A stretch of DNA of 64,000 nucleotides from Flavobacterium sp. N502536 (GTDB taxonomy: Bacteria > Bacteroidota > Bacteroidia > Flavobacteriales > Flavobacteriaceae). Made by a program: the position numbers and the translations under genes. Every line of letters begins with the position of its first letter. Position 1 is the stretch's first letter. Under the pieces are notes generated by a model, which worked only from the letters and a program-made list of their open reading frames with translations, ran no database searches and was not told where the DNA came from. The stretch covers positions 4,154,001 through 4,218,000 of the forward strand of contig NZ_CP110011.1 of the NCBI RefSeq assembly GCF_025947345.1, written 5' to 3'. This document shows, in pieces, positions 34,133-43,226 of this stretch.

Positions 34133-35308
34133 CTAGTTTCTGATTAATTCTCCCTGAATTTTAGAAGCTTCAATGATTTGATGAATATCAGCATCGATTA
34201 CTTCTTTTTTAATATCAGCGAATTTCAAAAATTCAATGTAAACCAAATCCAGTTGTACTTTTGTAAGTTCATAACCTACTTTTTTAGCACGGTAGGCCAA
34301 TGCTGCTCTTCCGCTTCTGGCTGTCAGGATAATCGAAGATTCATTTACTCCGACATCAAGCGGATCCATGATTTCATAGGTTGCTCTGTTTTTGATTACA
34401 CCATCCTGATGAATTCCTGAGCTGTGTGCAAAAGCATTTGCTCCAACAATAGCTTTATTAGGCTGTACAATCATTCCCATGCTTTCAGAAACCAAACGGC
34501 TCATTTCGTTCAGTTCTCTTGTGTTGATGTTGGTATCTAAGTTTAGGTACGGATGTTGTTTGAAAATCATTACTACTTCTTCAAGTGCTGTGTTTCCGGC
34601 TCTTTCTCCAATACCATTGATCGTACATTCTATTTGTCTTGCTCCGTTTATAGCTCCTGCGATCGAATTGGCAGTAGCCATTCCTAAATCGTTATGACAG
34701 TGGCAGGAAAGGGTCACATTTTCGATACCTTTTACGTTTTCTTTTAGGTATTTGATTTTTGCTCCGTATTCTTCCGGCAGGCAGTATCCTGTTGTATCGG
34801 GTATGTTTAATACGGTTGCTCCTGATTTGATGACTTCTTCGCAAACTTTTGCCAAGAAAGCATTATCGGTTCTTCCGGCATCTTCTGCATAAAATTCTAC
34901 ATCTTCTACATAGGATTTTGCATGAGCTACAGCAAATTTTGCTCTGGCAATAATATCTTCTCTGGTCGTATTTAGTTTATGGAGTATATGAGATTCAGAT
35001 GTTCCGATTCCGGTGTGGATTCTAGGTTTCTTAGCATGCTTGAGGGCAGCTGCAGCAACATCAATGTCGTTTTTTACGGCTCTTGTTAGTCCGCAGACGG
35101 TTGCATTTTCTACAATTTTACAAATCTCAGAGACCGATAAAAAATCGCCGGGACTTGACACAGGAAAACCTGCTTCGATAATGTCAACTCCCATTTTATC
35201 AAGTCGTTCTGCGATAACTAATTTTTGTTTCGTATCTAACTTACATCCTGGAACCTGCTCACCATCGCGCAAAGTGGTGTCAAAAATTTGAACTTTCTCT
35301 CTATTCAT
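34133..35308 (-). CDS. leuA: 2-isopropylmalate synthase, short form
   Basis: 391 residues. The catalytic TIM barrel is complete: [13 protein letters not shown] at residue 9, [15 protein letters not shown] near residue 200, and [15 protein letters not shown] near 290. The C-terminal LeuA regulatory domain that gives Leu feedback in the usual 500-residue enzyme is absent. It condenses 2-oxoisovalerate with acetyl-CoA. A homocitrate- or citramalate-type activity cannot be fully excluded, but the leuB neighbour supports the leucine role. It has its own promoter at 35344-35374. Confidence 0.9.
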   Translation of the reverse strand: MNREKVQIFDTTLRDGEQVPGCKLDTKQKLVIAERLDKMGVDIIEAGFPVSSPGDFLSVSEICKIVENATVCGLTRAVKNDIDVAAAALKHAKKPRIHTGIGTSESHILHKLNTTREDIIARAKFAVAHAKSYVEDVEFYAEDAGRTDNAFLAKVCEEVIKSGATVLNIPDTTGYCLPEEYGAKIKYLKENVKGIENVTLSCHCHNDLGMATANSIAGAINGARQIECTINGIGERAGNTALEEVVMIFKQHPYLNLDTNINTRELNEMSRLVSESMGMIVQPNKAIVGANAFAHSSGIHQDGVIKNRATYEIMDPLDVGVNESSIILTARSGRAALAYRAKKVGYELTKVQLDLVYIEFLKFADIKKEVIDADIHQIIEASKIQGELIRN

Positions 35309-35343
35309 ATTCGTTTATTTAATGTAATTTCACATCTCGATAA

Positions 35344-35374
35344 CAAATATATATTGTACTTTGCCGGCACCAAA
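35344..35374 (-). promoter_or_regulatory. leuA promoter
   Basis: On the minus strand TTTG (35374-35371) is followed after exactly 19 bases by TATATTTG (35351-35344), matching the Bacteroidota TTTG-N19-TAnnTTTG consensus perfectly. The leuA ATG lies 35 bases further on, leaving no room for a leader peptide. Confidence 0.8.
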
Positions 35375-35463
35375 TTCATTTTACTGAAATTATACTGTTC
35401 ATAAAACAATTTAAAGCAGGTTAATTAACTAAAAATCAATAAGTTATATTATTATATTTTACA

Positions 35464-37008
35464 ATGGCTAACCATCAAAAAGATTTCTTATTTGTATTAA
35501 TAAAATCACTTTCTAAATCCGAAAAAAGACAGTTTAAGATTTTTGCAAGCCGTTTAGAGACGAGTTCGAATACTAAATTCATCGAGTTATTTAACATCTT
35601 AGATAAATCTGAAACCTATGACGAAAAGCTCATTTTAAAGAGCGGAATCATCAAAAAAGTGCAGTTATCTAACTTGAAATCATACTTATACAAACAAATT
35701 TTAGTAAGTATACGTTTGAATATTCCGAGTCAGAATATTCGGTACCAGTTGCGGGAGCAAATAGATTTTGCCGTTATTTTATACAATAAGGGTTTGTACA
35801 AACAGAGTTTAAAAATTCTGGACAAAACAAAACTTCTGGCTCTTGAAAATGACGAGAAATATATGGCTTATGAGATTGTAGAGTTCGAAAAACTAATCGA
35901 ATCACAATACATTACCCGAAGTATTCAGGGCCGTGCCGACGAATTGGTGATTCAGGCCAAAGAGCTGAATTATCGCAATACCATTTCGAGTAAATTATCC
36001 AATTTATCGTTGCAGTTGTATGGAATTATGCTAAAAACCGGCTATGTCAAAAGCGATGAAGAGTACAAATATATTGACGATTATTTCAACAAACATATTG
36101 CAAAATTAGACGAAAGTAAGTTTGGTTTTAGAGAAAAATACTGGTTTTACAATGCCAATCTTTGGAGAAGTTTTCTGGTTCAGGACTTCTTAGCGAGTTA
36201 CAAATATGCTTATAAATGGGTGAGATTGTTTTATGACAATCCTAATATGATTTATTTGAATCCGGTTTTTTTCTTAAAAGGGAACCATTATTTCCTAGAG
36301 TCCTTATATATGCTGAAGTATCAGTCGAATTTCAGAAAGTATCTGACGCTTTTAGAAGAGACGATTGCAGATCCTAAGTTTCCGGTGAATGACAACATTG
36401 CCTCGCTGTCTTTTTTATATGTGTATAACAATAAATTAAACCTGCACATACTGGAAGGTACGTTTGCCGAAAGCGAATATTTGATTCCGGAGATTTTAGA
36501 AAGGATAAAACTTCACAGTGAGCATCTTGACGAGCATCACGAGATGTTGTTTTACTATAAAATTGCCTCTATCTATTTTGGAGTTGAAAAGTACAACGAG
36601 TGCATTAATTATTTAGATAAGATCATTAACAATAAGAATCTATCGATGCGTGAGGATTTGATGTGTTTTGCAAGACTTTTGTCATTGATCGCACATTATG
36701 AATTGGGCAAGGATTATTACCTCGAAAATCATTTAAAGAATACGTATAAGTTCTTATTGAAAATGAATGATTTACACGAAGTTCAGAAGGAGATTATCAA
36801 GTTCCTGAAGAACCTGAACAACTTCTACCCTGCCGATATTAAAAAAGAGTTCATCAAGATGCGTGCGCGTTTCATCGAACTCGAGAAAAATACGTATGAG
36901 AAACGAGCTTTCCTCTATCTGGATATTATTTCATGGCTGGAAAGTAAAATCGATAATAAAAAGATTGCTGATATTATTAAAGAAAAAGCAAAGCTGAATA
37001 GTCGATGA
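35464..37008 (+). CDS. Large helical-repeat (TPR-like) cytoplasmic protein, unknown function
   Basis: 514 residues, no signal peptide. It begins MANHQKDFLFVLIKSLSKSEKRQFKIFASRL, a start I associate with a conserved Bacteroidota protein without a name. Its body is helix pairs with Tyr/Leu spacing (LYKQSLKILDKTKLLALENDEKYMAYE; KYNECINYLDKIINNKNL) that look like degenerate TPR repeats. Function not known; protein-protein scaffolding is the default expectation. It is divergent from leuA, about 155 bases apart. Confidence 0.72.
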   Translation: MANHQKDFLFVLIKSLSKSEKRQFKIFASRLETSSNTKFIELFNILDKSETYDEKLILKSGIIKKVQLSNLKSYLYKQILVSIRLNIPSQNIRYQLREQIDFAVILYNKGLYKQSLKILDKTKLLALENDEKYMAYEIVEFEKLIESQYITRSIQGRADELVIQAKELNYRNTISSKLSNLSLQLYGIMLKTGYVKSDEEYKYIDDYFNKHIAKLDESKFGFREKYWFYNANLWRSFLVQDFLASYKYAYKWVRLFYDNPNMIYLNPVFFLKGNHYFLESLYMLKYQSNFRKYLTLLEETIADPKFPVNDNIASLSFLYVYNNKLNLHILEGTFAESEYLIPEILERIKLHSEHLDEHHEMLFYYKIASIYFGVEKYNECINYLDKIINNKNLSMREDLMCFARLLSLIAHYELGKDYYLENHLKNTYKFLLKMNDLHEVQKEIIKFLKNLNNFYPADIKKEFIKMRARFIELEKNTYEKRAFLYLDIISWLESKIDNKKIADIIKEKAKLNSR

Positions 37009-37061
37009 TAATTAGGGAATTAGTCAATTAGATAATTGTTTTACACTCATTTTAAACTAAC

Positions 37062-37094
37062 AAACCCGACAGGTTTCAAAAACCTGTCGGGTTT
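37062..37094. repeat. CCCGACAGG palindrome, copy 3
   Basis: AAACCCGACAGGTTT and AAACCTGTCGGGTTT, perfect 15-base arms around CAA. It is the same element as at 9048 with a changed centre, and lies between convergent genes. Confidence 0.9.
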
Positions 37095-37113
37095 ACTTTT
37101 TTTATTAGATACA

Positions 37114-37152
37114 AAAAATCCCAAATTTCATAGATTGGAATTTGGGATTTTT
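37114..37152. terminator. Bidirectional terminator AAATCCCAAATT
   Basis: AAAAATCCCAAATT (37114-37127) and AATTTGGGATTTTT (37139-37152) form a perfect 14-base stem with an 11-base loop between the convergent genes ending at 37008 and 37173. Confidence 0.85.
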
Positions 37153-37172
37153 GTATTGAATTTTATCGATTT

Positions 37173-38828
37173 TTATTCGACAATATTAGAGGTTGTTACA
37201 TAGAAATTCTTATCCACTTCAACCTTTCTGTTTTCATTAATTGTTTTCTCTGACTGCCATTCTGTGGTAGGTTTAAGCCAAATTTCCTCACCGTTTAAGG
37301 TTACTTTTACCGGCATATCAAACTTCGCTACACAATTGGTCCAATGGTATCCAAAAGTTCCGTTTTTAAACATATATTCAAAAACCGGAATTTGAGTTGT
37401 TGTCAAATATTGAGCATATACTCTATTAAAGTTAATTCCCGATTGTGTATTGATATAATCTTCAATCTGCTTGCTTGTTACCGTTTGATGGTAGAAAGTT
37501 TTATTTAATCCTCTCAAAATCGATTTCCATTTCGCATCATCGTTTATAACCTGACGCATCATGTGCAGCATATTTGCTCCTTTTGGATACATATCGCCTG
37601 ACCCTTCGTTGTTTACGTCGTAATTACCAATGATAGGTTTGTCGTTGCTAATCCCTCTTCTGCAGCCGATTACATATTCTGCTGCGGCATCTTTTCCATA
37701 ATAATACTCCAAAAATAAACTCTCAGAATAGTTGGTAAAGCTCTCGTGAATCCACATATCAGCAATATCCTTGTAGGTAATATTGTTGGCAAACCACTCA
37801 TGACCAGATTCGTGAATAATGATAAAATCAAACTTTAATCCCCAGCCTGTTCCGCTTAAATCACGGCCCAAATAGCCATTTTTATATTGATTCCCGTATG
37901 TTACAGAACTTTGATGCTCCATTCCTAAATACGGAACTTCCACCAGCTTGTAACTGTCTTCGTAAAAAGGATACGGTCCGAACCAATTTTCAAACGCTTT
38001 TAGCATTTTAGGTACGTCTTTAAACTGTTCTTTTGCCAAAGCCAGATTGTCTCTTAAAACATAGTAATTACAATCTAAATCTCCTTTTTCACCTTTGTAT
38101 ACCTCTGAGAAATTAACATAATCCCCAATATTGATATTTACCCCATAATTGTTGATTGGGTTTGAAACGTACCAATTGAATGTTTTTGTACCGTCTTTTT
38201 CCTTTTTAACGCTTTTTAATCTTCCGTTGGAAACTTCCGTAAGATCTCCCGGAACATTAACGCTGATCAACATGTTTTCGACTTCATCATACATATGATC
38301 CTTGTTTGGCCACCACACACTAGCACCCAATCCCTGGCAGGAAGAAGCAATAAAATCTTTTCCGTTTTTATCTTTTTTCCAGCTGATTCCGCCATCCCAC
38401 GGTGCCTTAACCGCTTCTCTCGGTTTTCCTCCAAAAGAAATTACAATTTCCTTAGTATCGCCAACTTTCTGTTTTTCAATTAAAGTGATAAAAAAAGCAT
38501 TTCCATCTCTTTTAAATTTCAATTCCTTTCCGTTTTGCGTTACTTTCGAAATCTGCATCGGCTCCTGCAAATCAATCTGCATGGTATTGTATTCCGTTAA
38601 AACGGTATAACGAACTGTGTTTGAACCTGCAATAGTTCGTTCCTTAGGGTCAACTTTTACATCCAGGTGATAGTATTTTAAATCCCACCAGGCTCTTTCT
38701 TTTGTGATGCTTCCGCGTAAAGTGTCCTGATGTGTAAAAACAGTTTCTGACTTATTTAAAAGTCCTTGAGCGTTGGCCGTAAAACCAAATAAAAAGGCGA
38801 TAAAAACGCCACCGAAGTATTTTTTCAT
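37173..38828 (-). CDS. M1-family metallopeptidase, secreted
   Basis: 551 residues with an N-terminal signal peptide (MKKYFGGVFIAFLFGFTANA). The zinc motif HESGHEW near residue 340, with the downstream Glu in WIHESFTNYSE, fits HExxH-18-E. The exopeptidase loop reads VPYLGMEHQSS in place of GAMEN, so the Asn is His. It is shorter than full-length aminopeptidase N and lacks the C-terminal domains. It should cleave N-terminal residues from peptides in the periplasm or outside the cell. Confidence 0.9.
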   Translation of the reverse strand: MKKYFGGVFIAFLFGFTANAQGLLNKSETVFTHQDTLRGSITKERAWWDLKYYHLDVKVDPKERTIAGSNTVRYTVLTEYNTMQIDLQEPMQISKVTQNGKELKFKRDGNAFFITLIEKQKVGDTKEIVISFGGKPREAVKAPWDGGISWKKDKNGKDFIASSCQGLGASVWWPNKDHMYDEVENMLISVNVPGDLTEVSNGRLKSVKKEKDGTKTFNWYVSNPINNYGVNINIGDYVNFSEVYKGEKGDLDCNYYVLRDNLALAKEQFKDVPKMLKAFENWFGPYPFYEDSYKLVEVPYLGMEHQSSVTYGNQYKNGYLGRDLSGTGWGLKFDFIIIHESGHEWFANNITYKDIADMWIHESFTNYSESLFLEYYYGKDAAAEYVIGCRRGISNDKPIIGNYDVNNEGSGDMYPKGANMLHMMRQVINDDAKWKSILRGLNKTFYHQTVTSKQIEDYINTQSGINFNRVYAQYLTTTQIPVFEYMFKNGTFGYHWTNCVAKFDMPVKVTLNGEEIWLKPTTEWQSEKTINENRKVEVDKNFYVTTSNIVE

Positions 38829-39007
38829 ACGTAGTAGATATTTTCTTTTGTCGAAATAAAGAAGGCTTATAAAGCCGCTTATACTTTAACAAATGTAAAC
38901 ATTCGAATCAAGTTTTGACTGATTTTATATGGGTGATTGCGAAAATTTAATGTTAAAATTTGCTTATTCTTCTGTATTTTAGCGAATCAAATTCAGATCT
39001 GCTATTT

Positions 39008-39706
39008 ATGAGAATCCTTAAAATCACCGTTCTACTCTGTTTGATGTGCTCGATCACAACTTATTCGCAAAATATTCTCATCCCGAAAACAACTCAAAAA
39101 TTAACTATTGATGGTAATTTATCCGACTGGAAAACTCCTTTTATAGGCCCCTTTGTCATTCACGATTCTGGAAAAAAAGCAACTCAGAATACGTATGTTT
39201 CTTTTTCATGGAATGAGGAAAACCTGTATGTGGCCTATCGTGTAGCAGATTCTAAAATCGTTGGTAAAGCACAACAAAAAGATAGCGAGATTTTTAGCAC
39301 AGATGATTTGGTTGAAATTTTTATAGATCCTGATGGCGATGGCCAGAATTACCTCGAAATAGGAGTCAATGCCTATTCTTCGTATTACGATTTACTGCTA
39401 AAATGCATCTCTCCGCTTTGTGGTGGCTGGAATACTAGTATGGCTTTTGATGTTTTGGGAATAGAAGCAAAAAGCCAAATAACTGCCGAAGGTTTCAACA
39501 CCGAAATTAAAATCCCATTCTCCAGTCTGAATACCATCAAAAATGGCAACTTTTTAGCTCCAAAAGAAGGTACAAAATGGAAAGGAAATGCTTTTAGAAT
39601 TGATTACGGTACCACAACTGAATTCCTTGCCTTACAGCCTTATAAAAGTCTCAGGTTTGGATTCCATCAACCCGAAGAGTTTGCAGTTTTTGAGTTTGTA
39701 GAATAG
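39008..39706 (+). CDS. Secreted CBM9-like/sugar-binding-domain protein
   Basis: 232 residues from the ATG at 39008; an in-frame ATG at 38960 would add 16 residues ahead of the signal peptide MRILKITVLLCLMCSITTYS. The mature part reads LTIDGNLSDWKTPFIGPFVIHD, then a beta sandwich with TYVSFSWNEENLYVAYRVAD and FIDPDGDGQNYLEIGVNAY, the layout of CBM9/DOMON-like domains that follow carbohydrate-active enzymes. No catalytic domain is attached. Ligand unknown. Confidence 0.82.
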   Translation: MRILKITVLLCLMCSITTYSQNILIPKTTQKLTIDGNLSDWKTPFIGPFVIHDSGKKATQNTYVSFSWNEENLYVAYRVADSKIVGKAQQKDSEIFSTDDLVEIFIDPDGDGQNYLEIGVNAYSSYYDLLLKCISPLCGGWNTSMAFDVLGIEAKSQITAEGFNTEIKIPFSSLNTIKNGNFLAPKEGTKWKGNAFRIDYGTTTEFLALQPYKSLRFGFHQPEEFAVFEFVE

Positions 39707-39740
39707 AGGGATTTTCGATTCCATCCATTTTAATTCCGTT

Positions 39741-39897
39741 AGGAATGAAATAATTATAGTAAATTTTAATGCATTTTGAGAAAGCTCCATCGGAGCGTTA
39801 TATCTGATGATCTATAGGTAATATACATGTCGCCCCGCTGGGGCTCTCGTGAGAGGGATAGTTTTTTTTAGAAATATTTCGCCCCGTTGGGACTTTT
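39741..39897. repeat. Mosaic of GCTCC/GGAGC and GCCCC/GGGGC palindromes
   Basis: GCTCCATCGGAGC (39784-39796), GCCCCGCTGGGGC (39832-39844) and GCCCCGTTGGGAC (39881-39893) are short hairpins embedded in AT-rich DNA, joined by CTCTCGTGAGAG (39844-39855). Similar words are common in Flavobacterium intergenic DNA. The element lies between the CBM9-like gene and the end of hisIE. Confidence 0.8.
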
Positions 39898-39946
39898 GTT
39901 TCAAGTTTCAAGTTGTGTGCGGTAACCTGAAACTTGAAACCTGAAA
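39898..39946. repeat. GTTTCAAG palindrome downstream of hisIE
   Basis: GTTTCAAGTTTCAAGTT is complementary in large part to AACCTGAAACTTGAAAC, with a further CTGAAAC following. It belongs to the family seen at 29094-29156 and 43157-43213 and sits 9 bases beyond the hisIE stop. Confidence 0.8.
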
Positions 39947-39955
39947 CTAAACTTT

Positions 39956-40552
39956 TTACTTCTGACGTTTTTTTAAAACATCAACAACATCTTTTAGTTC
40001 AAAACCTTTTGCTTGTAGTAGAATTAAATAATGAAACAACAAATCAGCACTTTCACTTAAAAACAGATCATCGTTGTCATCTTTGGCTTCAATAACCACT
40101 TCTACTGCCTCCTCGCCTACCTTTTGGGCAATTTTATTGATGCCTTTTTCGAACAAAGAGGCTACATAACTTTTTTCAGAATCAGCATTTTCACGTCGCG
40201 TTTTAATGGTGTTTTCTAATTGAGAAATAAAGCCAAAATTGTCTTTATTTTCTTCCTGCCAGCAGGTATCAGCACCTGTATGACAGGTTGGTCCCACAGG
40301 TTTTGCCTGAATTAGAAGGGTGTCCCCGTCACAGTCGTTTTTAATACTCACGAGTTCTAAAAAGTTACCACTCTCCTCACCTTTCGTCCAAAGTCTTTGC
40401 TTGGATCGGCTAAAAAAAGTTACTTTTTGAGTTTCTACTGTTTTCTGAAGCGATTCTTCGTTCATATACCCCAGCATCAGAACATTTTTGGTCTCTGAAT
40501 CCTGAATGATTGCCGGAATTAATCCGTGTGCGCTTTTTATATCTACGTTCAT
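39956..40552 (-). CDS. hisIE: Phosphoribosyl-AMP cyclohydrolase / phosphoribosyl-ATP diphosphatase
   Basis: 198 residues, a fusion. Residues 1 to about 105 are the HisI cyclohydrolase, with metal-binding DCDGDTLL and the Cys ligands (GPTCHTGADTCW). The rest is the HisE pyrophosphohydrolase (KGINKIAQKVGEEAVEVVIEAKDDN). It performs the second and third steps of histidine synthesis. It is the last gene of the his operon. Confidence 0.95.
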   Translation of the reverse strand: MNVDIKSAHGLIPAIIQDSETKNVLMLGYMNEESLQKTVETQKVTFFSRSKQRLWTKGEESGNFLELVSIKNDCDGDTLLIQAKPVGPTCHTGADTCWQEENKDNFGFISQLENTIKTRRENADSEKSYVASLFEKGINKIAQKVGEEAVEVVIEAKDDNDDLFLSESADLLFHYLILLQAKGFELKDVVDVLKKRQK

Positions 40553-40615
40553 AGTTATTTTAGATTTTAGATTGCAGAGTTCAGATTGTAGAACTCTTTA
40601 CTCTTACGTTTATTT

Positions 40616-41371
40616 TTAAATTCTGACTTCAACACCATTAGTCCTAAGCTCTTCCTTCAAAGTTTTGATCTCAATCTCTTTAAAGTGAAAAACACTTGCC
40701 GCCAGTGCTGCATCAGCTTTTCCAATTTTAAAGGAATCCACAAAATGCTGAATATTACCTGCACCACCCGAAGCAATAATCGGAATATTGATAAGTTCGG
40801 AAAGCCTCGCTAAAGCTTCATTGGCAAAACCATTTTTTGTACCGTCATTGTCCATCGAAGTGAATAGTATTTCGCCTGCCCCGCGTTCCGCTACTTCAAT
40901 TGCCCAATCGAATAAGTTCAGTTCGGTTGGTACTTTTCCGCCGACCAGATGAACAATCCATTGTCCGTTAATTTGTTTGGCATCGATAGCAACTACAACG
41001 CACTGACTCCCGAACTTCTGAGCCAAATCATTAATAAGCTGCGGATTCTTGACTGCCGACGAGTTGATTGAAACTTTATCTGCTCCATTGTTCAGTAATA
41101 TTTCAACATCTTCGACACTCGAAATCCCGCCTCCCACGGTAAAGGGAATGTTGATTTTCTCCGCAACACTGCGTACCATATTAACCAATGTCTTACGGCG
41201 TTCTTCGGTAGCCGAAATATCGAGAAAAACCAGTTCATCTGCTCCTTCCGCTGAATAAATTTCTGCCAGTTCCACAGGATCACCCGCATCGCGTAGATCA
41301 ACGAAATTCACTCCTTTTACCGTTCTTCCGTTTTTTATATCCAAACAGGGTATGATTCTTTTTGCTAACAT
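40616..41371 (-). CDS. hisF: Imidazole glycerol phosphate synthase, cyclase subunit
   Basis: 251 residues, TIM barrel. [16 protein letters not shown] at the N-terminus contains the catalytic Asp near residue 11 and [10 protein letters not shown] the second near 130; phosphate loops VGGGISS and IASGGAG are present. With HisH it makes imidazole glycerol phosphate and AICAR. Confidence 0.95.
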   Translation of the reverse strand: MLAKRIIPCLDIKNGRTVKGVNFVDLRDAGDPVELAEIYSAEGADELVFLDISATEERRKTLVNMVRSVAEKINIPFTVGGGISSVEDVEILLNNGADKVSINSSAVKNPQLINDLAQKFGSQCVVVAIDAKQINGQWIVHLVGGKVPTELNLFDWAIEVAERGAGEILFTSMDNDGTKNGFANEALARLSELINIPIIASGGAGNIQHFVDSFKIGKADAALAASVFHFKEIEIKTLKEELRTNGVEVRI

Positions 41372-41426
41372 TTTATTAATGTGTTAATTGGGTAATTAGG
41401 CAATTAGATAATTAGTCAATTTTATA

Positions 41427-41732
41427 CTATTCGAATACAGGGCGAAGAAAAGTTCTCTCGTAACTTAGTATACAACGGGAATCTTCCGCAATTTTAAAAG
41501 TTTCAATACATTCCTGATCTTCCAAAATTAATCTTCTATAGTTTTCATATTCAGCTAAACTCGGGAAAGAAAACATTGCGAACGCAATATTATTAGCTCC
41601 TTCAGAAGGCATGAAGTAACCATGATGCTGACCGCCAAATCGGTTTACGAGTTTAATCCATCTTTTTCCATAATCTTCGAAAACAGCCAGTTGGAAAGGA
41701 TCTATTATGTATTTTAAATGACAAGTAATCAT
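41427..41732 (-). CDS. NIPSNAP-family protein inside the his operon
   Basis: 101 residues with the ferredoxin-like alpha-beta pattern of NIPSNAP domains: an N-terminal strand (ITCHLKYIIDPFQLAVFEDYGKRW), GQHHGYFMPSEGANNIAFAMFSFPSLAEYENYRRL, and a C-terminal strand. Function unknown. It sits between hisA (6 bases downstream of the hisA start side) and hisF on the same strand, so it is presumably expressed with the pathway; it is not a known histidine enzyme. Confidence 0.85.
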   Translation of the reverse strand: MITCHLKYIIDPFQLAVFEDYGKRWIKLVNRFGGQHHGYFMPSEGANNIAFAMFSFPSLAEYENYRRLILEDQECIETFKIAEDSRCILSYERTFLRPVFE

Positions 41733-41738
41733 ATGTTT

Positions 41739-42464
41739 TTATTTTCTAATTATATAATTTTCTAATTGTTTTAAGCTAATTCTTCCTTCGTAAATTGCCT
41801 TTCCGATAATAGTTCCTTCGCAGCCCAATTCAGCCAGTTTAGGCAATTCGTCGAACGTTGAAATACCTCCGGAGGCAATTAGTTTTACACCATTGGCTTC
41901 ACTTAGTATTTTTTCATACAAATCAAAACTTGGACCTTCCAGCATCCCGTCTTTTGCAATATCCGTGCAAATAACGTACTGAATTCCTTTGGTTTGATAT
42001 TGCTGAATAAACGGAATCAAATCTTCATCAGAATCTTCTAACCAGCCCGAAACGGCTATTTTCTCTTCTTTGGCGTCTGCGCCCAGGATGATCTTCTCAG
42101 AACCATATTCCGAGATCCATTTTTCAAAAATGGTCCTGTTTTTCACGGCTATACTTCCACCTGTAATCTGACTCGCACCGCTTTCAAAAGCAATTCTTAA
42201 ATCATCGTCTGATTTTAAGCCGCCTCCGAAATCAATTTGCAGACTGGTTTGTGTCGCGATTTGCTCCAGAATTTTATAGTTTACAATTTTACTTGATTTT
42301 GCACCGTCTAAATCAACTAAATGCAAATATTCGATTCCATGTGCTTCGAAGGATTTGGCTACTTCCAGTGGATTCTCGTTGTAAATTATTTTGGTATTAT
42401 AATCGCCCTTCGACAAGCGAACACATTTTCCGTCGATGATATCTATGGCTGGTATTATTCTCAT
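41739..42464 (-). CDS. hisA: ProFAR isomerase
   Basis: 241 residues, TIM barrel of the HisA/HisF family. [19 protein letters not shown] is the catalytic N-terminal segment (Asp8), [12 protein letters not shown] and [12 protein letters not shown] are the phosphate loops, and [15 protein letters not shown] holds the second Asp. It isomerises ProFAR to PRFAR. Confidence 0.95.
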   Translation of the reverse strand: MRIIPAIDIIDGKCVRLSKGDYNTKIIYNENPLEVAKSFEAHGIEYLHLVDLDGAKSSKIVNYKILEQIATQTSLQIDFGGGLKSDDDLRIAFESGASQITGGSIAVKNRTIFEKWISEYGSEKIILGADAKEEKIAVSGWLEDSDEDLIPFIQQYQTKGIQYVICTDIAKDGMLEGPSFDLYEKILSEANGVKLIASGGISTFDELPKLAELGCEGTIIGKAIYEGRISLKQLENYIIRK

Positions 42465-42545
42465 TTGATTTTTGATTGTAAATTAACAATTTTAGATTTG
42501 TGATTTTTTAAAATTGATATTGTCGTCCTAATTGGAATTTGGAAT

Positions 42546-43139
42546 TTATTCTTTGTGATTTAACTTAAGAAAGTTTTCTAATATTTTCTCCCCAACAGCT
42601 CCACTTTTCTCAGGATGAAACTGTGTTCCGTAAAAATTATCCTTTTGCAAAGCCGATGCGTATTCTGCTTCATAATTGGTTGTTGCAATAGCCTGCAAAC
42701 AATCAGGAGCATAAAAACTATGAACCAGATACATGAATTCGTTTTCAGGAATCCCTTTAAACAAGTCCGATTTTAAGTTGTAAATCTGATTCCAGCCCAT
42801 TTGAGGAACTTTTACTTTTGATGTAAATTTAAGGACATCGACATCAAAAATCCCTAAGCCTTTGGTGTTTCCCTCTTCTGTTGATTTGCACATTAATTGC
42901 ATGCCCAGACAAATGCCTAAAACGGGTTGTTTTAATTTCGGAATCAAGCGATCCAAACCGCTTTCCTTTAGTTTTTGCATTGCTGAGCTTGCTTCTCCCA
43001 CTCCCGGGAAGATTACCCTGTCGGCCTTTTGAATTTCATCTGGATTATTGCTCAAAATGGCTTTATAACCAAGTCTTTCAATGGCAAACATGATGCTCTG
43101 AATATTTCCTGCTCCGTAGTTTATGATTACTATTTTCAT
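42546..43139 (-). CDS. hisH: Imidazole glycerol phosphate synthase, glutamine amidotransferase subunit
   Basis: 197 residues, class I amidotransferase. The nucleophile Cys is in PVLGICLGMQLMC, and the catalytic His and Glu are in GTQFHPEKSG. It supplies ammonia from glutamine to HisF. Confidence 0.95.
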   Translation of the reverse strand: MKIVIINYGAGNIQSIMFAIERLGYKAILSNNPDEIQKADRVIFPGVGEASSAMQKLKESGLDRLIPKLKQPVLGICLGMQLMCKSTEEGNTKGLGIFDVDVLKFTSKVKVPQMGWNQIYNLKSDLFKGIPENEFMYLVHSFYAPDCLQAIATTNYEAEYASALQKDNFYGTQFHPEKSGAVGEKILENFLKLNHKE

Positions 43140-43156
43140 TTGTTTTTGTTTGTTTT

Positions 43157-43213
43157 GTTTCAGGCTTCAGGTTTCAAGTTCTGTAGCGTAACTTGAAACT
43201 TTAAACTTGAAAC
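43157..43213. repeat. GTTTCAAG palindrome in the hisB-hisH spacer
   Basis: The core arms GTTTCAAGTT (43171-43180) and AACTTGAAAC (43190-43199) are perfect, flanked by further GTTTCAGG and TTGAAAC words. It fills most of the spacer between hisB and hisH. Confidence 0.8.
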
Positions 43214-43226
43214 AATTTTAACCTTG

